A DNA stretch of 64,000 nucleotides, taken from positions 16,305,579 through 16,369,578 of the forward strand of contig OZ234500.1 of NCBI GenBank assembly GCA_965153455.1. Reading direction: 5' to 3'. Under the pieces are notes generated by a model. That model was not told where the DNA came from. It was given only the letters and a program-made list of their open reading frames with translations, and did no database searches. This document shows, in pieces, positions 11,035 to 23,798 of this stretch (positions are counted from its first letter, which is position 1; every line of letters begins with the position of its first letter). The DNA is from Sphagnum compactum (lineage: Eukaryota; Bryophyta; Sphagnopsida; Sphagnales). A program made the position numbers and the translations under genes.

Positions 11035-13671
11035 ATGGCTGTACCACTACTACAGACTTTCACCACCAGTGTACATTCCGCGAATTGCATCAGCTACAGG
11101 AACCTATCGTGCAAGGCTTTCGAGTTGAGGAGCTCCTCATCTCAAGCCTTTCGGTTGAGAACATGCACTAGTCGCTTTCGGCAAATGAAAGCTTATGGTT
11201 CAAGCTCGCCATCTTCGGCAACAACTAGTGTTCATGCTCATGTGCAGCAGGTACATGGAATTAATAACTCTAAAACCATCCCACCAAATAATCAATAAAC
11301 TCATACACTTGGAGTAAAAGCTTATATCTTATTTGAGTTATACTAGAGTGAATGTGATTGTGCATAGATTCCATACCATCACAAACGTGAAGAGGGCAAT
11401 GTTCATCAGGTGCTAGCATCAACTACATGTTGAATCCTAATGTTCACAATCGTTTTTTTTAAAAACTTCGTAACAATTGTTTATAACGATCAAGTTGCCA
11501 TTTGATTAATGCTTTCAAGCTTTCTCAATTATCTAGCCTCCTATCAATACATTGCATGTTACTAACCCATAAACAATTTATATTTATCATACAGGAAATG
11601 GAACATCCAATACAATTGGAGGGCACGAAATTCCAACAAGTCTTCCAAGACTTTGTTATTCCAAAATTCATACCTCCATTTTGTCACAATCACAATCCTC
11701 TAGAAGAAGAAGCTCTTCAAGTTGCCCAACAATGGTACCACCACTATTTTGCAAGCACTATACATCCTGAAACATTTGAGAAAGTCAAGAAAGGGAACAT
11801 TCATATTATACCCAGTTCTAACCACCCAACTGCTGAATTATCTCGTCTTGAATGGGCCCTTGAATTCTACTTGTTCATGTTTCTTCTAGATGATGTGGTT
11901 GAGTCTAAAACTCGTACTTCCTCCTTGGAGGATTTGGAGGAACTCTTCTTGGAACTAATGGTTCTAATAATATCATCTTTCCCCCAATATCATATTCTTC
12001 AAGAAAACCTTAACAGATATTTCAGCGATGAAATCGATGGTAGATCAACCAAAGACTTTGCCGAGAAAGTACTTGCACGAGCTATGCAACATTCTAAAAC
12101 AGGTTTGGTACACCTCACTTTATTAAAATCCATTGACCAACCCAAATTGATATTCTAGAGAATAATGTAGTTTGTAATAAAGAATTGGATCATATTTTTT
12201 TTATGCACATATGACTTATTGTTTTGAATTTGAGAATGTTGTGGAACTTTTTACAGATTTTGACAAGCACAAAGCCTCTGCAGTCTGCTCAGCGTTTGCA
12301 AACTTGTGGTCAAGAGCAACCTCAGAAATGCCAGAAGAATGGAGCCTTAGATTTACACGAACGCTACAAGAAGCTATGCTTGCACAATTTTTGGAAGCAC
12401 GATACCTTCTTGAGAAAAAAGATCCATCACTTTCTATGTACCTATTACATAGGAAAGAGTTTGCATACATGGATGCATCATTGGTATATATATTCACTCA
12501 AAATGATGTTGAAAATTTAATATTGTACAATAGAAATTATGTAAATTAGCCAAGACATGAATAATTCATTGTTATCTTTTATTCATAAAATATAGGATTG
12601 AATCTTGTAAATAAATTTACTAATCTTTTATTGTTCAATGCTTCAAGTGCAAAGGCACTAAAGATTCAACAATAAAGTGGGTAAAGTCATTAAATCAACA
12701 TGCTAGTTACAACCCATTCACAATTCCATCCTTGATCCCTTGCACTTAATAATTGTATTTGGTTTATAATTATTGCGCACAACACTAAATGTTGCAAATT
12801 TGGTGACGTCCAGTCTATTATAGATTACGTGGAAGGCGTATTTCTCCCAAACACGTTACATTGTAGCTCACCTATGCAACAACTGCTCCAAGCTACGGGT
12901 GATGTCATTTGTTGGCACAACGACATTTATTCATTTCACAAGGTATTTTGAAACTCTTGTTGACTATAGTTTTTAAAAAATACTTAATTTAATAAGTTTG
13001 TTCAACATAAGTTATTTTATTCAATCTTTCTAGTCATTAGTTATTTAGAGCATGGGAGATATTGGGTTTTTCTTCCACAAACTTGTGCATTGGATATAAT
13101 AATGATTGCCAAAGGTAATGTTCATTTAACATGAGATGGCAATTTATGAACTTAATTATTCAAAGTTATCACATGCTAGAGCAAAAAAGTTCTTGAATTT
13201 GGAGCTCTAAAGAAGTTTTAAAATATTGAAATAAAATAATATGTTAACATATTTGTGCATGATAAAATCATAAAACATTGGAAATAATATTATAACATAA
13301 TTATGTGCATCATGGGCATATTGCCAAAGGACATAAACATATTGGACATCTGAATTATATTGACATGGAGAATATAATTGGTGGCATGACAGGAGTTGGT
13401 GAATGGAGAAACGCATAATTTGGTAATCATGTTCAGCAAAGAAAAAAAAATCTCTTACAACGAAGCAGCAGAGCTTGTCAATCAAATGATGTTAGATAAG
13501 ATCGAAGAAGTTCACTCTGCCATCACAGATCTACAAGTATTAACTCAGACCAACAAGGAAATCACAGTTGCACAACGGGCTGCCATTGAGCAATACATAA
13601 TGTGTTGCACCAATTTTATTAGTTCAACTCATGAATTTCATACCCAAAGTTCTCGTCTCCGAGTAGTGTAG
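11035..13671 (+). CDS. Microbial terpene synthase-like protein (MTPSL), five exons, probably plastid-targeted
   Basis: Exons 11035-11250, 11595-12102, 12257-12483, 12814-12942 and 13393-13671 join in frame (intron phases 0, 1, 0, 0; all GT...AG) into about 452 residues with no stop. Exon 1 encodes about 72 residues rich in Ser, Arg and Thr with almost no acidic residues, like a chloroplast transit peptide; an in-frame ATG at 11020 would add five. Exon 2 carries the first metal-binding motif as DDVVE (about residues 171-175) within FMFLLDDVVES. Exons 4 and 5 together give NDIYSFHKE (about 353-361), a complete NDxxSxxxE motif split by intron 4. The end, STHEFHTQSSRL, aligns with the usual W...S.RY ending of microbial-type enzymes. 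These class I enzymes ionise prenyl diphosphates to mono- or sesquiterpenes; a plastid location would favour geranyl diphosphate, but the product cannot be told. MTPSLs are known from non-seed land plants and resemble bacterial or fungal enzymes. Confidence 0.87.
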
Positions 13672-16505
13672 ATTCTAACAACATTAATGCCACACTAAAT
13701 GAATTTAACCAAAGTACATGTTGTTCTCCCTAGCATATTTAATGATGGTGAATTTATAGGCTCTCCCTATGAGAGGGAAAAATTACATAGTATGTATTTT
13801 CCATTTGGTCCCCCATTTTGAAGATTGTTCACCAAATGTTATTTTGAACTACCAATTAATTTTCTAGGAACTTCATGAGACATAATTATTTGCTTGGAAC
13901 ATTTTATTTTATTTTGTATGGTATTGTTGGTTTGAACCCATGTGGGTTGTTATTTGATTTTTGTAAAAACCACAATTTTGGTTCTTTCAAAACTCATTTT
14001 TTAAAAACATGAAGCTTTTTTAATGGACCTTATTTTAGGTCTTCAAGAAACATGTCCAATTTCTATTTTTTCAAAAAAACATCTTGTCAATTCCTCATGG
14101 GACCAATTATTTCAAGACCTTAAAAACAAGTGGTTATATCTAATTATTTTTTAGTTTTAAAAATCCTTGACATGTTAGAAAATTTTGGTAGTTCTAAATT
14201 GGTTTTTTAATGTACAGTTGGGTTTCTCACAACTTGTGCATTGCAATTGTGTATGAATGCCATTGTTGTTGTTGAATAAGATTAATTTTTTTCATCCTCA
14301 TACACATGTTTAGAGTATTTGAATTTGAGCAACTAAGGTACAATGATAACATTAACAATTTATGATTGTTGCTCGTAAGGGGTTGTAAAAAAAAAACCTT
14401 ATAGTTTAGTGGAAACTTGTAATTATAACAAAACTTTATGCTACAAATGAGTTTTCCTAAGTTTTTCCAACCTCCATACAAACCAATTTATTTAGGTATC
14501 CTTCACTATGTGATATATGGTGCAAAAACAGGTTATCAAAATTGATGTGATGCACCCAAATTGCATCTATCATCACATCATTGTTTGTGCAAATGCGTTA
14601 GTTTCATTCATTAGGATGGATGTTGACCATTTCTTTTGGTGACCAAAATTTTCAATCAAACTAGTTCTAGTGACCAAAAACTGTTGGTCACCCAATATCC
14701 TTTCATTGAACTAGGTGACCGAAAATTTTTGGTCACCAAATCGAACAATTGTAATTTCTCAATTGCTTCCCAAAACAATTTGGTCTCTGCCCAAAAATTT
14801 CAATCATCTAATTGACAATGGTTCAATCTTCACCATTGATCCAATGATTGAAAAAAGTTATATCATTGCCCGAAAAAAATTGGTTGTTAACCTAGGCAAT
14901 TGAAAAATTTTGATCGCCAAATTGAGTTACCAAAAATTTGGTGACCGTATATCATTGCTTGAAAAATTTCAATTGTTCAATGGATTTATCCATAACAAAA
15001 TTGTGGTGACCGAAAATTGTTTTAATTGTTGTAAGATTGTGGTAATGGAAAGTTGTTTTGGTTGCCACAAAGTTTAGGGCAACCAAATGATGTGATTTTC
15101 AATTGCCCCTAATTGTCTTTTGGGCAACTTGACCTCCTTTTGATCCAAGTTGACCTTAGTTTAACCTAGGTTGAACCTATTCTAATGTGACATTGGGTTG
15201 CATATGTGCTAAGACTAATGTGTTGCATTGTGACAAATGTCTAGATGTTATGACAACCTTGGTGCAAGATCACACAACATTTGCAATGACTACAACAATC
15301 AACCCAAACAAGTTTACCCACAAACATGACTAGGTTTAAGGTTCGAAATTAGGTTTATGGCTCAAGACACTTATTTATAGTTGGGTATCAATAGTTAGTA
15401 GGTGATGATAAATTGGTGCATTGATAAAATCTTGTAAAAGTTTTGCTTAGGTCTCTTCATTACGTAATTTGTTGTTAGAATGCAAAGTAAAAATTAATAA
15501 CAAAAAAAATATGGAATGTAAAAATACAATCTTTTTTTTGTAAGCAATATTTTCATTACATAAAGGACTCATAAAAGGTATTGACATATTTACTTATAAT
15601 CCATATTTATGGGAATATGTGAAAATACACATTTACATAATAGTATAATGCGACATTTTTCTATGTCATAAGAAATTTTTTTTCAACTTATAAATTGTGA
15701 TTCTAAAAATATTCTTTTTGAATGACTAATCATCATGTTATTATGCCATGGTCTTGCAAAAGTGTGATAAATATAAGCTATCTAAATATTAGCCACATAA
15801 TTGAGCTCAATAAAAATTGTTTTAAAATGTAAACAATCATGTGAAAGCTTAATTAGTACGAATTGAAGGATTTTTTCCAATCAAGGTGTGTTTCTTGCCA
15901 TTGGACTTGTTAGAAGGTCTTCATCAAATAGATAGTTGAAGTTCTTTTTTTCTTAGTGCAACCACATTCTTCTATTTTTATGCACGCATATTTGTGTTTT
16001 CTTCAAAAATTCACAACCATTTCGAAGAACTTTCATGCTGTTTTTTCATCCCAAGTTCTATGTTTGTTGACTACCAATGGCAATTTATTCTATTGGTAGA
16101 TAAATCTTCTTATATTCCATAATTGCAAATTGGATTGGACTACACTAGTTCATGTGGGGTGCATAATTAAAGGATCTTTTACTCTTGAATCACATTTTAG
16201 ATGTCAAAACATATTTGGAATATAATTAGGACTTTAGTTTAACTTAATTGGTGACATAACTACGTTTCAAATGTTTAAGTAATAGATCCTATTGAGCTTG
16301 GGACTAAAATCCTTCAATTAGTTCCCCATTTCCCATATGTGTGCATGCAACTTTTAGAGTGGGTGATGGTTTGTTCAACATTCAACAAAAATAGGAATTT
16401 ATCTTTGTGGAGATGAGGCATAAGGTACAACACAATCCCCAACACACATCTCATTATCAACCCCAAATATAGCCCATGTGAACCAACACCCACCAATGCA
16501 CCAAT
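13672..16505. other. Non-coding, AT-rich; GGTGACC-rich stretch
   Basis: No supported gene. From about 14630 to 15080 short motifs of the type TTTGGTCACCAAAT / GGTGACCGAAAATT recur irregularly in both orientations, a degenerate simple repeat. The remainder is ordinary AT-rich sequence. Confidence 0.5.
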
Positions 16506-16779
16506 CACTAGTAGAAATTGGCTAAAATGTAACCAATCTCTTTGCGACTACATGTGACTATCAGTTATTTACAACTACATTTGGACATTTTTGCAACTAT
16601 TTCTTGTGTTGGTCATATTTGCAACTACGTTGCAACTAGTTTGGTGTTCATCCTTCCATGTGAACAACACTTAGTTAAGTTTTCATCCAAGAACAACAAT
16701 TTATGTCCCATTAGTTGCAAATGTGACCAACTTAGTTGTAACCCTATAAGTATATAAAGGTATATTTTGTGAATTTTAA

Positions 16780-18350
16780 AAAATATAGTTCGGTGTATTA
16801 GGATTTATGAATGTATAATTTGAATGTATATGAACAACCATATTATATGTGTATTAAAATATTATTATTATCATAAATGGCCTTGATATTATGGTTACAT
16901 TAAATGGTATATATTTTGAGTATATCAAAATTATACATAAGATATTTGTTAAATATATTGTGCCCATATTATAAGTTTATCCAAACCATTTTATTATACT
17001 TCTTAAAATTATTAAAAATGACATTTATTATTATTTGTATTATTACTATATTATATATTTATATTAATTACATGTAATAAAAATTAAATTTAAATATTAT
17101 CTTTAACTAAAATTTAAAAACAGTAATATCTTGTTACATAATGATCATAATGATGATGATATTAGAGTGATAAGAAAAATAATTCTATAATTATTGAAAT
17201 AATTATAAAAAATTTAGTATATTATTAAATTGTTATTAAATTCTTTTCAAATGACTAATGTAATTATTACGAATTAATTTTTATTTCTTAAAAAATGAAA
17301 CTTAATTATAGTAAATCAGAATAGTCTAACAAGTGACATATAATAATAATAATAATAATAATAAAATAGCTAACCTGGGCTAGTGACAAATTACATTATT
17401 GTTGTTATTATTATAAGTAATCAATTATGAAATATTATTAGATTAATATAATAATTATTAAGAATATTAATATATAGTTTTAAATTTTTGTATTTAAAAT
17501 TTATAGTTGATATTTATTAATTATTAATAAGTCAATGATTATAATCATTTTCTAATATATATTTCTAATTTTCAATTCTATTATTTTATATTTTATAATA
17601 ATTATTGTATTAGTTAGAATGGAAATCTAATTAATTATTATAATAATGCAGAAATTATTTTCGAAGGAAAAATATAATTATTAAAAATATATAATTTTAT
17701 TGTAATATTTCATAAATCAATTAATGAGTGATTTAATAATATAAATAATAATAATAATAAAATAATTAACCTTGGCTACCAACTAGCTACAATAATAATC
17801 GAATTAATGATATTTTTACTATTAAACATTTACTTATATATTTACTATTAAATATATAAATGAAAATAATAATGGGAGTAATTATAATAAAATAGTTAGC
17901 CTAGTCTAATTTTTAATTATATTATTAAATATAAAAAACCTAATAGTCAATATTATGATTAATAGTTATTAATAATTAAATACTGAATATTTCAGTTATT
18001 ATATTAATTTATTTGGTTATGAAATAATAATTTATTATTTAGTAATAATTAATTAAATATTTCAATATTAGCCAATTACTAGTTAATTAAATTGGTTGAT
18101 AGATTATTATAGTTAATATAATATTATGGTTTATCTAACTAATTAATTAATTAATATTTGATAATAATATAATAAATTCAGTAATAATAAGATATTGATT
18201 ATTATTACTATAAATAATTAGTTAGTTTTGTAGTTTAGTTGTTAATTAATTAATTAGCAAGTTTATTAATTTATTTTTCTATATTTCATTCGTTAAATAT
18301 TAATAATTATATTAGTTAATTAGTTAACTAGTTAGGTGTCACTTATTTAC
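16780..18350. repeat. Extremely AT-rich core of the CACTA element
   Basis: About 1.5 kb of almost pure TAAT/ATTA-type low-complexity sequence, including (TAA)n runs at 17340-17365 and 17743-17762. No ORF. It may be expanded simple sequence inside the element. Confidence 0.75.
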
Positions 18351-18358
18351 TTAATTAT

Positions 18359-18510
18359 ATACTTTTCAAAATGGGAATGATAACCAAAACATATGGGATA
18401 AACTTTTTAGTTGCAAGTCGTTTGCAACTGAACATTTTTAGTCGTAAACGACTTGCAACTAAAAAGTTTATCCCATATGTTTTGGCTTTCATTCCCATCT
18501 TGAAAAGTAT
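18359..18510. repeat. Large foldback inside the CACTA element
   Basis: Arms 18359-18429 and 18439-18510 (about 70 bases, a handful of mismatches) around a loop of about 9 bases. The centre contains TTAGTTGCAAGTCGTTTGCA and its inverse, the same motif as the element's subterminal repeats. The transcript would form a long near-perfect hairpin. Confidence 0.85.
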
Positions 18511-18640
18511 ATAAACAAGGTGTTTTGTCCTACATTTACATATAAAAATAGATGGGCATATGGGATGAGTCATTAAATATGACTTGACCCAAAGTAAAAT
18601 ATAAATATTCATGTATTTACACCTAACTACCTACTTCCCT

Positions 18641-18785
18641 AACTTGCCTACCTATTTTTCTACCTACCTACCTACTTAAGTAGGTATTTGGCCTAGGTAG
18701 GTAAATAGGTCCTATCTAGATAGGTGTTTAGCCTAAATGGGTACGTAGGTCTATAGGTAGGTACTTAATGCAACCTACATACCTA
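18641..18785. repeat. TAGGT/ACCTA-rich foldback
   Basis: Runs of CTACCTACCTACC on the left face TAGGTAGGTA runs on the right, about 140 bases in all, giving a loose inverted repeat of tetranucleotide-like units. Non-coding. Confidence 0.6.
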
Positions 18786-19205
18786 AATATTGATTTAAAT
18801 TTAATTTGGAAAATATCAATTAATATGCCATGTGGCAAATTTTTATTGCACCACGTGTCACAACCTAAACCATCCAAACATAAAAATTAAACATCTTAAA
18901 TTATTTCAAAATAATAATAAAATATTTTCAATTATTAAGAGTTGGGACACGTGGCAACACATAACTTGTTCCCATTGTTCACCAAAAAAGTCGCATCTTC
19001 GTTGCAAACGACAATACGTATATGACTAGTCATAGGATGAAAGCGTATTTTGTTGACTTGTCTTTCATACAAAATTCGTTGTCGTTTGCAACTAGTGTCA
19101 ATGCGACTTGTCCAACGCAACTATTAAAATTTTAGTTGCAAATGTCGCTTGCAACTAAAAATTAGTCACATGGACCAGTCGCAAAATGGCCATTTTCTAC
19201 TAGTG

Positions 19206-20252
19206 TTTGCACCTTTACAACAGTCTCTCATTCCTACACAAAATGAACTATAAGAGAAAACAATCGTGTCTTACACCAACTATGTAAAGCCCAAAAATTT
19301 TAAAAAAATAATCATGATCAGGATTCTTGAAGCTACTTTGATTATCATGCACATGAAGAGTGTATGCCCATAAACCTACATTTACAAAGTAGAAATTACA
19401 AGGCATCCATGATTAGATGAACAAAAAATTTCACAAATCATTCCAAACTTTCAAGCCTCTAAAACCTAATGATGAGTACTGGGAGATAAATCCCTTCAAC
19501 TTGCATGTACAAATGGAAAATAATTTGAGGGACATCCATCCATCATCATGTAAAAGAGATTTGAGCAATTAATTAGGGTTTGGGAACTTCCAAACCCTAA
19601 TGATGAAATTCAAGGACTTTCGAGAAACCTCTAAAAAAACCCCAAAAATTGTTTATGACCTCGATGGAAGTCAAAAAGGAAAAGGAGAAGGGAATCATCA
19701 CACACCTTGTGCAACACTAGTACGAAAAATCACTTTGTAGTAATCGCAGGTACTCCGGTAGGCACCTAGGTGAGCTACCTTGCTAATCGTTGTCTCTCTT
19801 GTTCTTGTGATTCAAGCAACTAGCTGCTACAGCACCCACATCCTCCAACATTACTCACAAGTCCTGAGTCTTGACCTTCACAAATCTCACAATTTTCACA
19901 ACAGCACATCTTCTTGCACGGATTGAAAACACCCCAATCTCTAAAGCACCTCCCTTACTTTCCCTTACTATTCTTCTTACACCAAAGTCATTTATCAAAG
20001 CTTACTATAATAATGTCCAAGTTGCCCTTTCCTTGCTATACCCTAATCTCTGTAGAGACCTTCTTAAGAATCTCCATCCTCTCTTTTTCTCTCTCTCATT
20101 CTCCATGAAACTTTTCTACTATTTTTTTTTTTGGAAGCATCCAAAGCTCTTGCTCACATCATTGGGTAACTCCCATAACTTATAATTCTAATGAATCACA
20201 CTTGAAAACAACATTTTTATTGAAGTGTCCATATGCCAAGGGGGCACTTACT
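19206..20252. other. No gene recognised
   Basis: The open frame at 19871-20185 has pyrimidine-rich, low-complexity translation and no domain. Other exons of the neighbouring CFAP251-like relic could lie here on the minus strand but none was identified. Confidence 0.4.
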
Positions 20253-21061
20253 TGCACTTAGAGTAACAAAGAAGGAGCCATCAGAAGAAACATCAACCAC
20301 AATTATGCCTTTAGTCCTTGCTTGAAAAATAGTTTTCATTGTATGCGGGTGTCAAAGCCAGACCATCATATTTCAACACTATGTTCTTCATGAAATTTCA
20401 TGAAGTTCATCTCCATCAACACACCACACATCCCACAACTTTGCACTCTTCTAAAATAAAAATTGGTGATATGAATTCATGCACTTGTCAACCCACTTAC
20501 TAGGAGGATACATTTATAAATTGCATTATTTTTCTACTGATTTAAACCCTATGCACATCTCCAGTTCTTCTAGTGATCACTCTCTATTGTAAGGCAGAAC
20601 AATGTTGGTTAGGTTTAGCATTTCTTCATATGGAGCTAAAAGGTTGGATATATATGAACATGTCCAGTTTTATTTGCTATCCCATTGAATAAGCAGAACA
20701 TCACTTCCAGCATCACAAGTAAAGATGCAGCTTTTGTCTGGTGTAACAACTAAACATTATATCTCATGCACATGGCCTTGCAATATCATCTGCAAGGTGC
20801 ACATGTTTTAGGGTTTCTATGAGAAATTATTTTTCATGCTCTAGGTTGTAATTGGTGTACACAAAACTTGTTCGATCTAGTTTTGTGAATGTCAAGAATC
20901 AAGGAATATAAATAGAATAAAACCTGAATATGAATATTGCCATCATAAATGATGAAGTTATGACTTGCGGCATAACAAAAAAATTTGGGGCATGTACTCG
21001 TGCACAAGTTCACCACTACAGAAGATATGTTGCTAGAGAACCCAAATACCCATCCCAATTC
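20253..21061 (-). pseudogene. CFAP251/WDR66-like ciliary WD40 protein, exon relics
   Basis: Three exon-like blocks on the minus strand. Exon A (20924-21061; acceptor GTAG, donor CAG|GT) reads ELGWVFGFSSN... and CYAASHNFIIYDGNI. Exon B (starts 20789) reads MILQGHVHEI, a stop (TAA), then CLVVTPDKSCIFTCDAGSD and LIQWDS, the GH...WD repeat typical of CFAP251, after which the frame breaks near 20680. Exon C (20253-20308; donor GTAAGT) reads GIIVVDVSSDGSFFVTLSA. Order and content match CFAP251 (WVFGF..., then HN..IYD, LQGH...CxxVxxD...TADxGxDSxxIxWD, GI...D.S.DG...TLS). The known protein acts in cilia (radial-spoke/calmodulin-associated complex); in plants it would serve motile sperm. The internal stop and truncated extent make a pseudogene or captured fragment likely. 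Confidence 0.72.
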
Positions 21062-21878
21062 CTACATACCCACATCTCCACAAAACAACTCCAACTTTAA
21101 CAAGTCATGATTTTTTTCATCAGACCTGAATTCTACATGTTACATCAGGCAATTTCAAAACCTGTTGAAATCCATGAAATCCATGTCAACCTCTAGAAAG
21201 AAAAAAAAGGTAAAATGATGACCATAAATTTTGGTTGATCCATGTCTGCGCAAAAAAACCATTCAGTAGGGCTACAACATGTGGCATTATCCGTCTAGGT
21301 GCTTCATCGTCATTAGAAGTTTGCAACCTTTGTGGTAATGGTGATAGCTTGTGGGTTATGTTGTCTTACAATTGGAAATCCTATTTCCCATCAACCCACC
21401 AATGTAAGAAATTGGAGTCAAAGGCCAATTGATCATTCATATCCCACTTGTAGTTGGGTACCATTTCTGTTCTCAATTTATTTTAAGGGTCAAAGTGGTA
21501 AAACAAATTATGTGCAACACAACCCCTCTACATACATATATTGCACAAACCAGCACAAGAAACTATTTGGTATTAATGAGCTTAAGATTGTCCATACCAT
21601 CAATGTGATCATAGTGGTGGTGTGTCAGAAAGATGAATAGCTTTCTTGAAAGTTCATCAACAACCTTGGCAAACTACTTTGCACTATAGTTAGCAAGCTT
21701 AGAGAGAAGGAATTGTTCCACCAAGCAAAGTAGAGGAGTAGATAATCACATAAGAAATAGTGTAATCCCAACAAATAAAAACATTTGACCCAACAACATC
21801 CGTGAAAGCATATGTCACCCAAACAACCCAAAATCCAAATTTGGAAGGCCTACAAACCTATGCATTAGCTACCACTAG
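21062..21878. other. No gene recognised
   Basis: AT-rich sequence without convincing coding signal. Upstream exons of the CFAP251-like relic would be expected on the minus strand here but none was found. Confidence 0.35.
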
Positions 21879-23323
21879 GTGACAACTAGGGTCACAATGC
21901 AATGTCAGAAAGGTGCATCAAAAAATTTGGGACAAAGGATGGCAAAATCAAAAGGGGGGCCATCACCTAAAAGGCGGCTTGCAAATACATCAAGCAAACA
22001 TATCTTGGATGTGCCACAGGAACAACCAAATGTTGATGACCCCAACATTACAAAACAAATTACCAAAGAAAGCAAGTTGGTTCCTTCAAGTGATCAAGAC
22101 ACAAGTACCATTGTTGGTAGTATAGGTGATACCACTTTTCAAGTATTGACCTCATTTGACAATGTAGAAAAGTCAGATAACAAAGGTGAGGAAAATATCA
22201 AAGGCCTTGGCATCTTTTAGCACATGCCACTACAACAAAGGATTCATGGAATAGCAAGTCTGCCTCATTTCCAAAATGGGAGGGGAGAATGAAAGGACTA
22301 AGATTCCTTCATACCTCCATCCATCTCCATTGCATCCAGATGTTCTTCTATGGGAATTACACAATTTGAGAGACATTCAAGGTGTGTGAAACCATTACTT
22401 GAAATTTCTAAAATTTGAGGTTAATGAACATGTGACAGTCCTATGGGAAAGGCCCGTACCTATGCCACTCAAATTACAACTTGGCTTATTTCACTTGCTT
22501 CCATACATGTTGAGGAAGTTTGATTGGGAAAATTCTTCCTTGGATGATTTCAAGGCCAAGTTTGCAAGCTATCAAGCTTGTTTAGAAAGATGGGATGAAT
22601 GGGTTGATATTGTGTTTATGGCATCATTTCAGTTGTGGACTCACAAAAACCAAGTAAGCCAATCATTCGATTATGAAATCAGTGGTTTAAAGTTCATTGG
22701 TTTTTGCCATGTCACATCACTTGGTTGAATTATCCTATAACATGCTACCTTGGTTTGATTCCTATGTAAATAGATACCTATAGCTTGCAATTAGTCTCAA
22801 AATCCAATCTCTAAATTTCATTCCATTTATTTTCATGTGTAGCATTTTCTGCCATGTCACATGATGTAACATGCTACCATGGCTAAATTCTGCTATAAAC
22901 AACCTATGACTTACAATCCATTTTCTCCCTCTAAATTTAGCCTCTAACTTTCATTTCATTTATTTTCTTGTGCAACATTATTGTATTGAGTCCCAATGAA
23001 ATGTAATGAGCATGGCTTTTAATCATGTGATAAATCATGCAACTTTAAACAATGAATTCAAAACATCGGTTGAGTATGTTGAATACAAGCTACTCGAACA
23101 AAATAATAAGAAGCTTGAAGCCCAATGGTGGGAGGAGTGTGAAAAAAAGATTGCTACATATGTTGAGAATAAAATGCAAGACTTTGATCAAGTTGTTGCT
23201 CCAGAAGTTGAACGAAAAAAAATGGGGTTGGCACCCACTCTTTCACATCTTCATGACAATTCCATCATCACATGCCCTTGCTGTGAGCCATGGATTATAA
23301 TACCACAAATTGTTAAGCCTTAG
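21879..23323 (+). CDS. Unrecognised ORF cluster, possibly one exon set of a transposon or plant gene
   Basis: Three separate frames look coding-like: 21879-22220 (113 residues, hydrophilic, KGGPSPKRR basic patch), 22399-22728 (109 residues with WERPVP, DWENSSLDDFKAKF, CLERWDEWVD) and 23006-23323 (105 residues, Glu/Lys-rich helical segment then CPCCEPW near the end). Composition is more protein-like than the surroundings, but I recognise no family and could not join them with confidence. They may be a decayed transposon protein. Confidence 0.3.
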
Positions 23324-23798
23324 TTCCATAGGTTTCCTTAGTATTAATGATTTGAATCCTGATAAACCTCCAAGTAATAATTATTAGAAGTTGGATTGGC
23401 CTTTGGATATTGCAGCGTAGAAGACTCTTTTATTTAAATTGATGGAAGGCTTAGTTAGTTTTAGGACCTAGTAAACCTTTTTAAGTGCATTATCCTTTAT
23501 GTTGTAGAGAAGGGAAAGGGGATGTAAAATTAGATATGATTTATTGATATATTGAGAATACAAGCCCATAACTAACAATAGCATTTCGCCATGACAATAT
23601 TAAATTAGCTTGTAGAATAATCTTCAAGCACGAATGATGTACTGGAAAGATTTCTAAGATGCAGTCCTAATACATTTTTATTTAATCTTCACTTCTATCA
23701 AACACTTAGATAAAATCAAAATCAAACTTAATTATTAACATTTCCACCTAAGTGGCCTCAGGTGAATTACAACTTAGTAAACAACTTAAAGGAATAGA

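Larger units (their letters stand above)
16506..19205. mobile_element. CACTA (CMC/EnSpm-type) non-autonomous element
   Basis: A 2.7 kb segment bounded by terminal inverted repeats CACTAGTAGAAATTGGC (16506-16522) and GCCATTTTCTACTAGTG (19189-19205), one mismatch apart, beginning with the diagnostic CACTA. Both ends carry many subterminal TTGCAACTA / TAGTTGCAA copies in either orientation, as is usual for transposase-binding sites of this family. No transposase ORF. A clear 3-bp target duplication was not seen. Confidence 0.75.
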
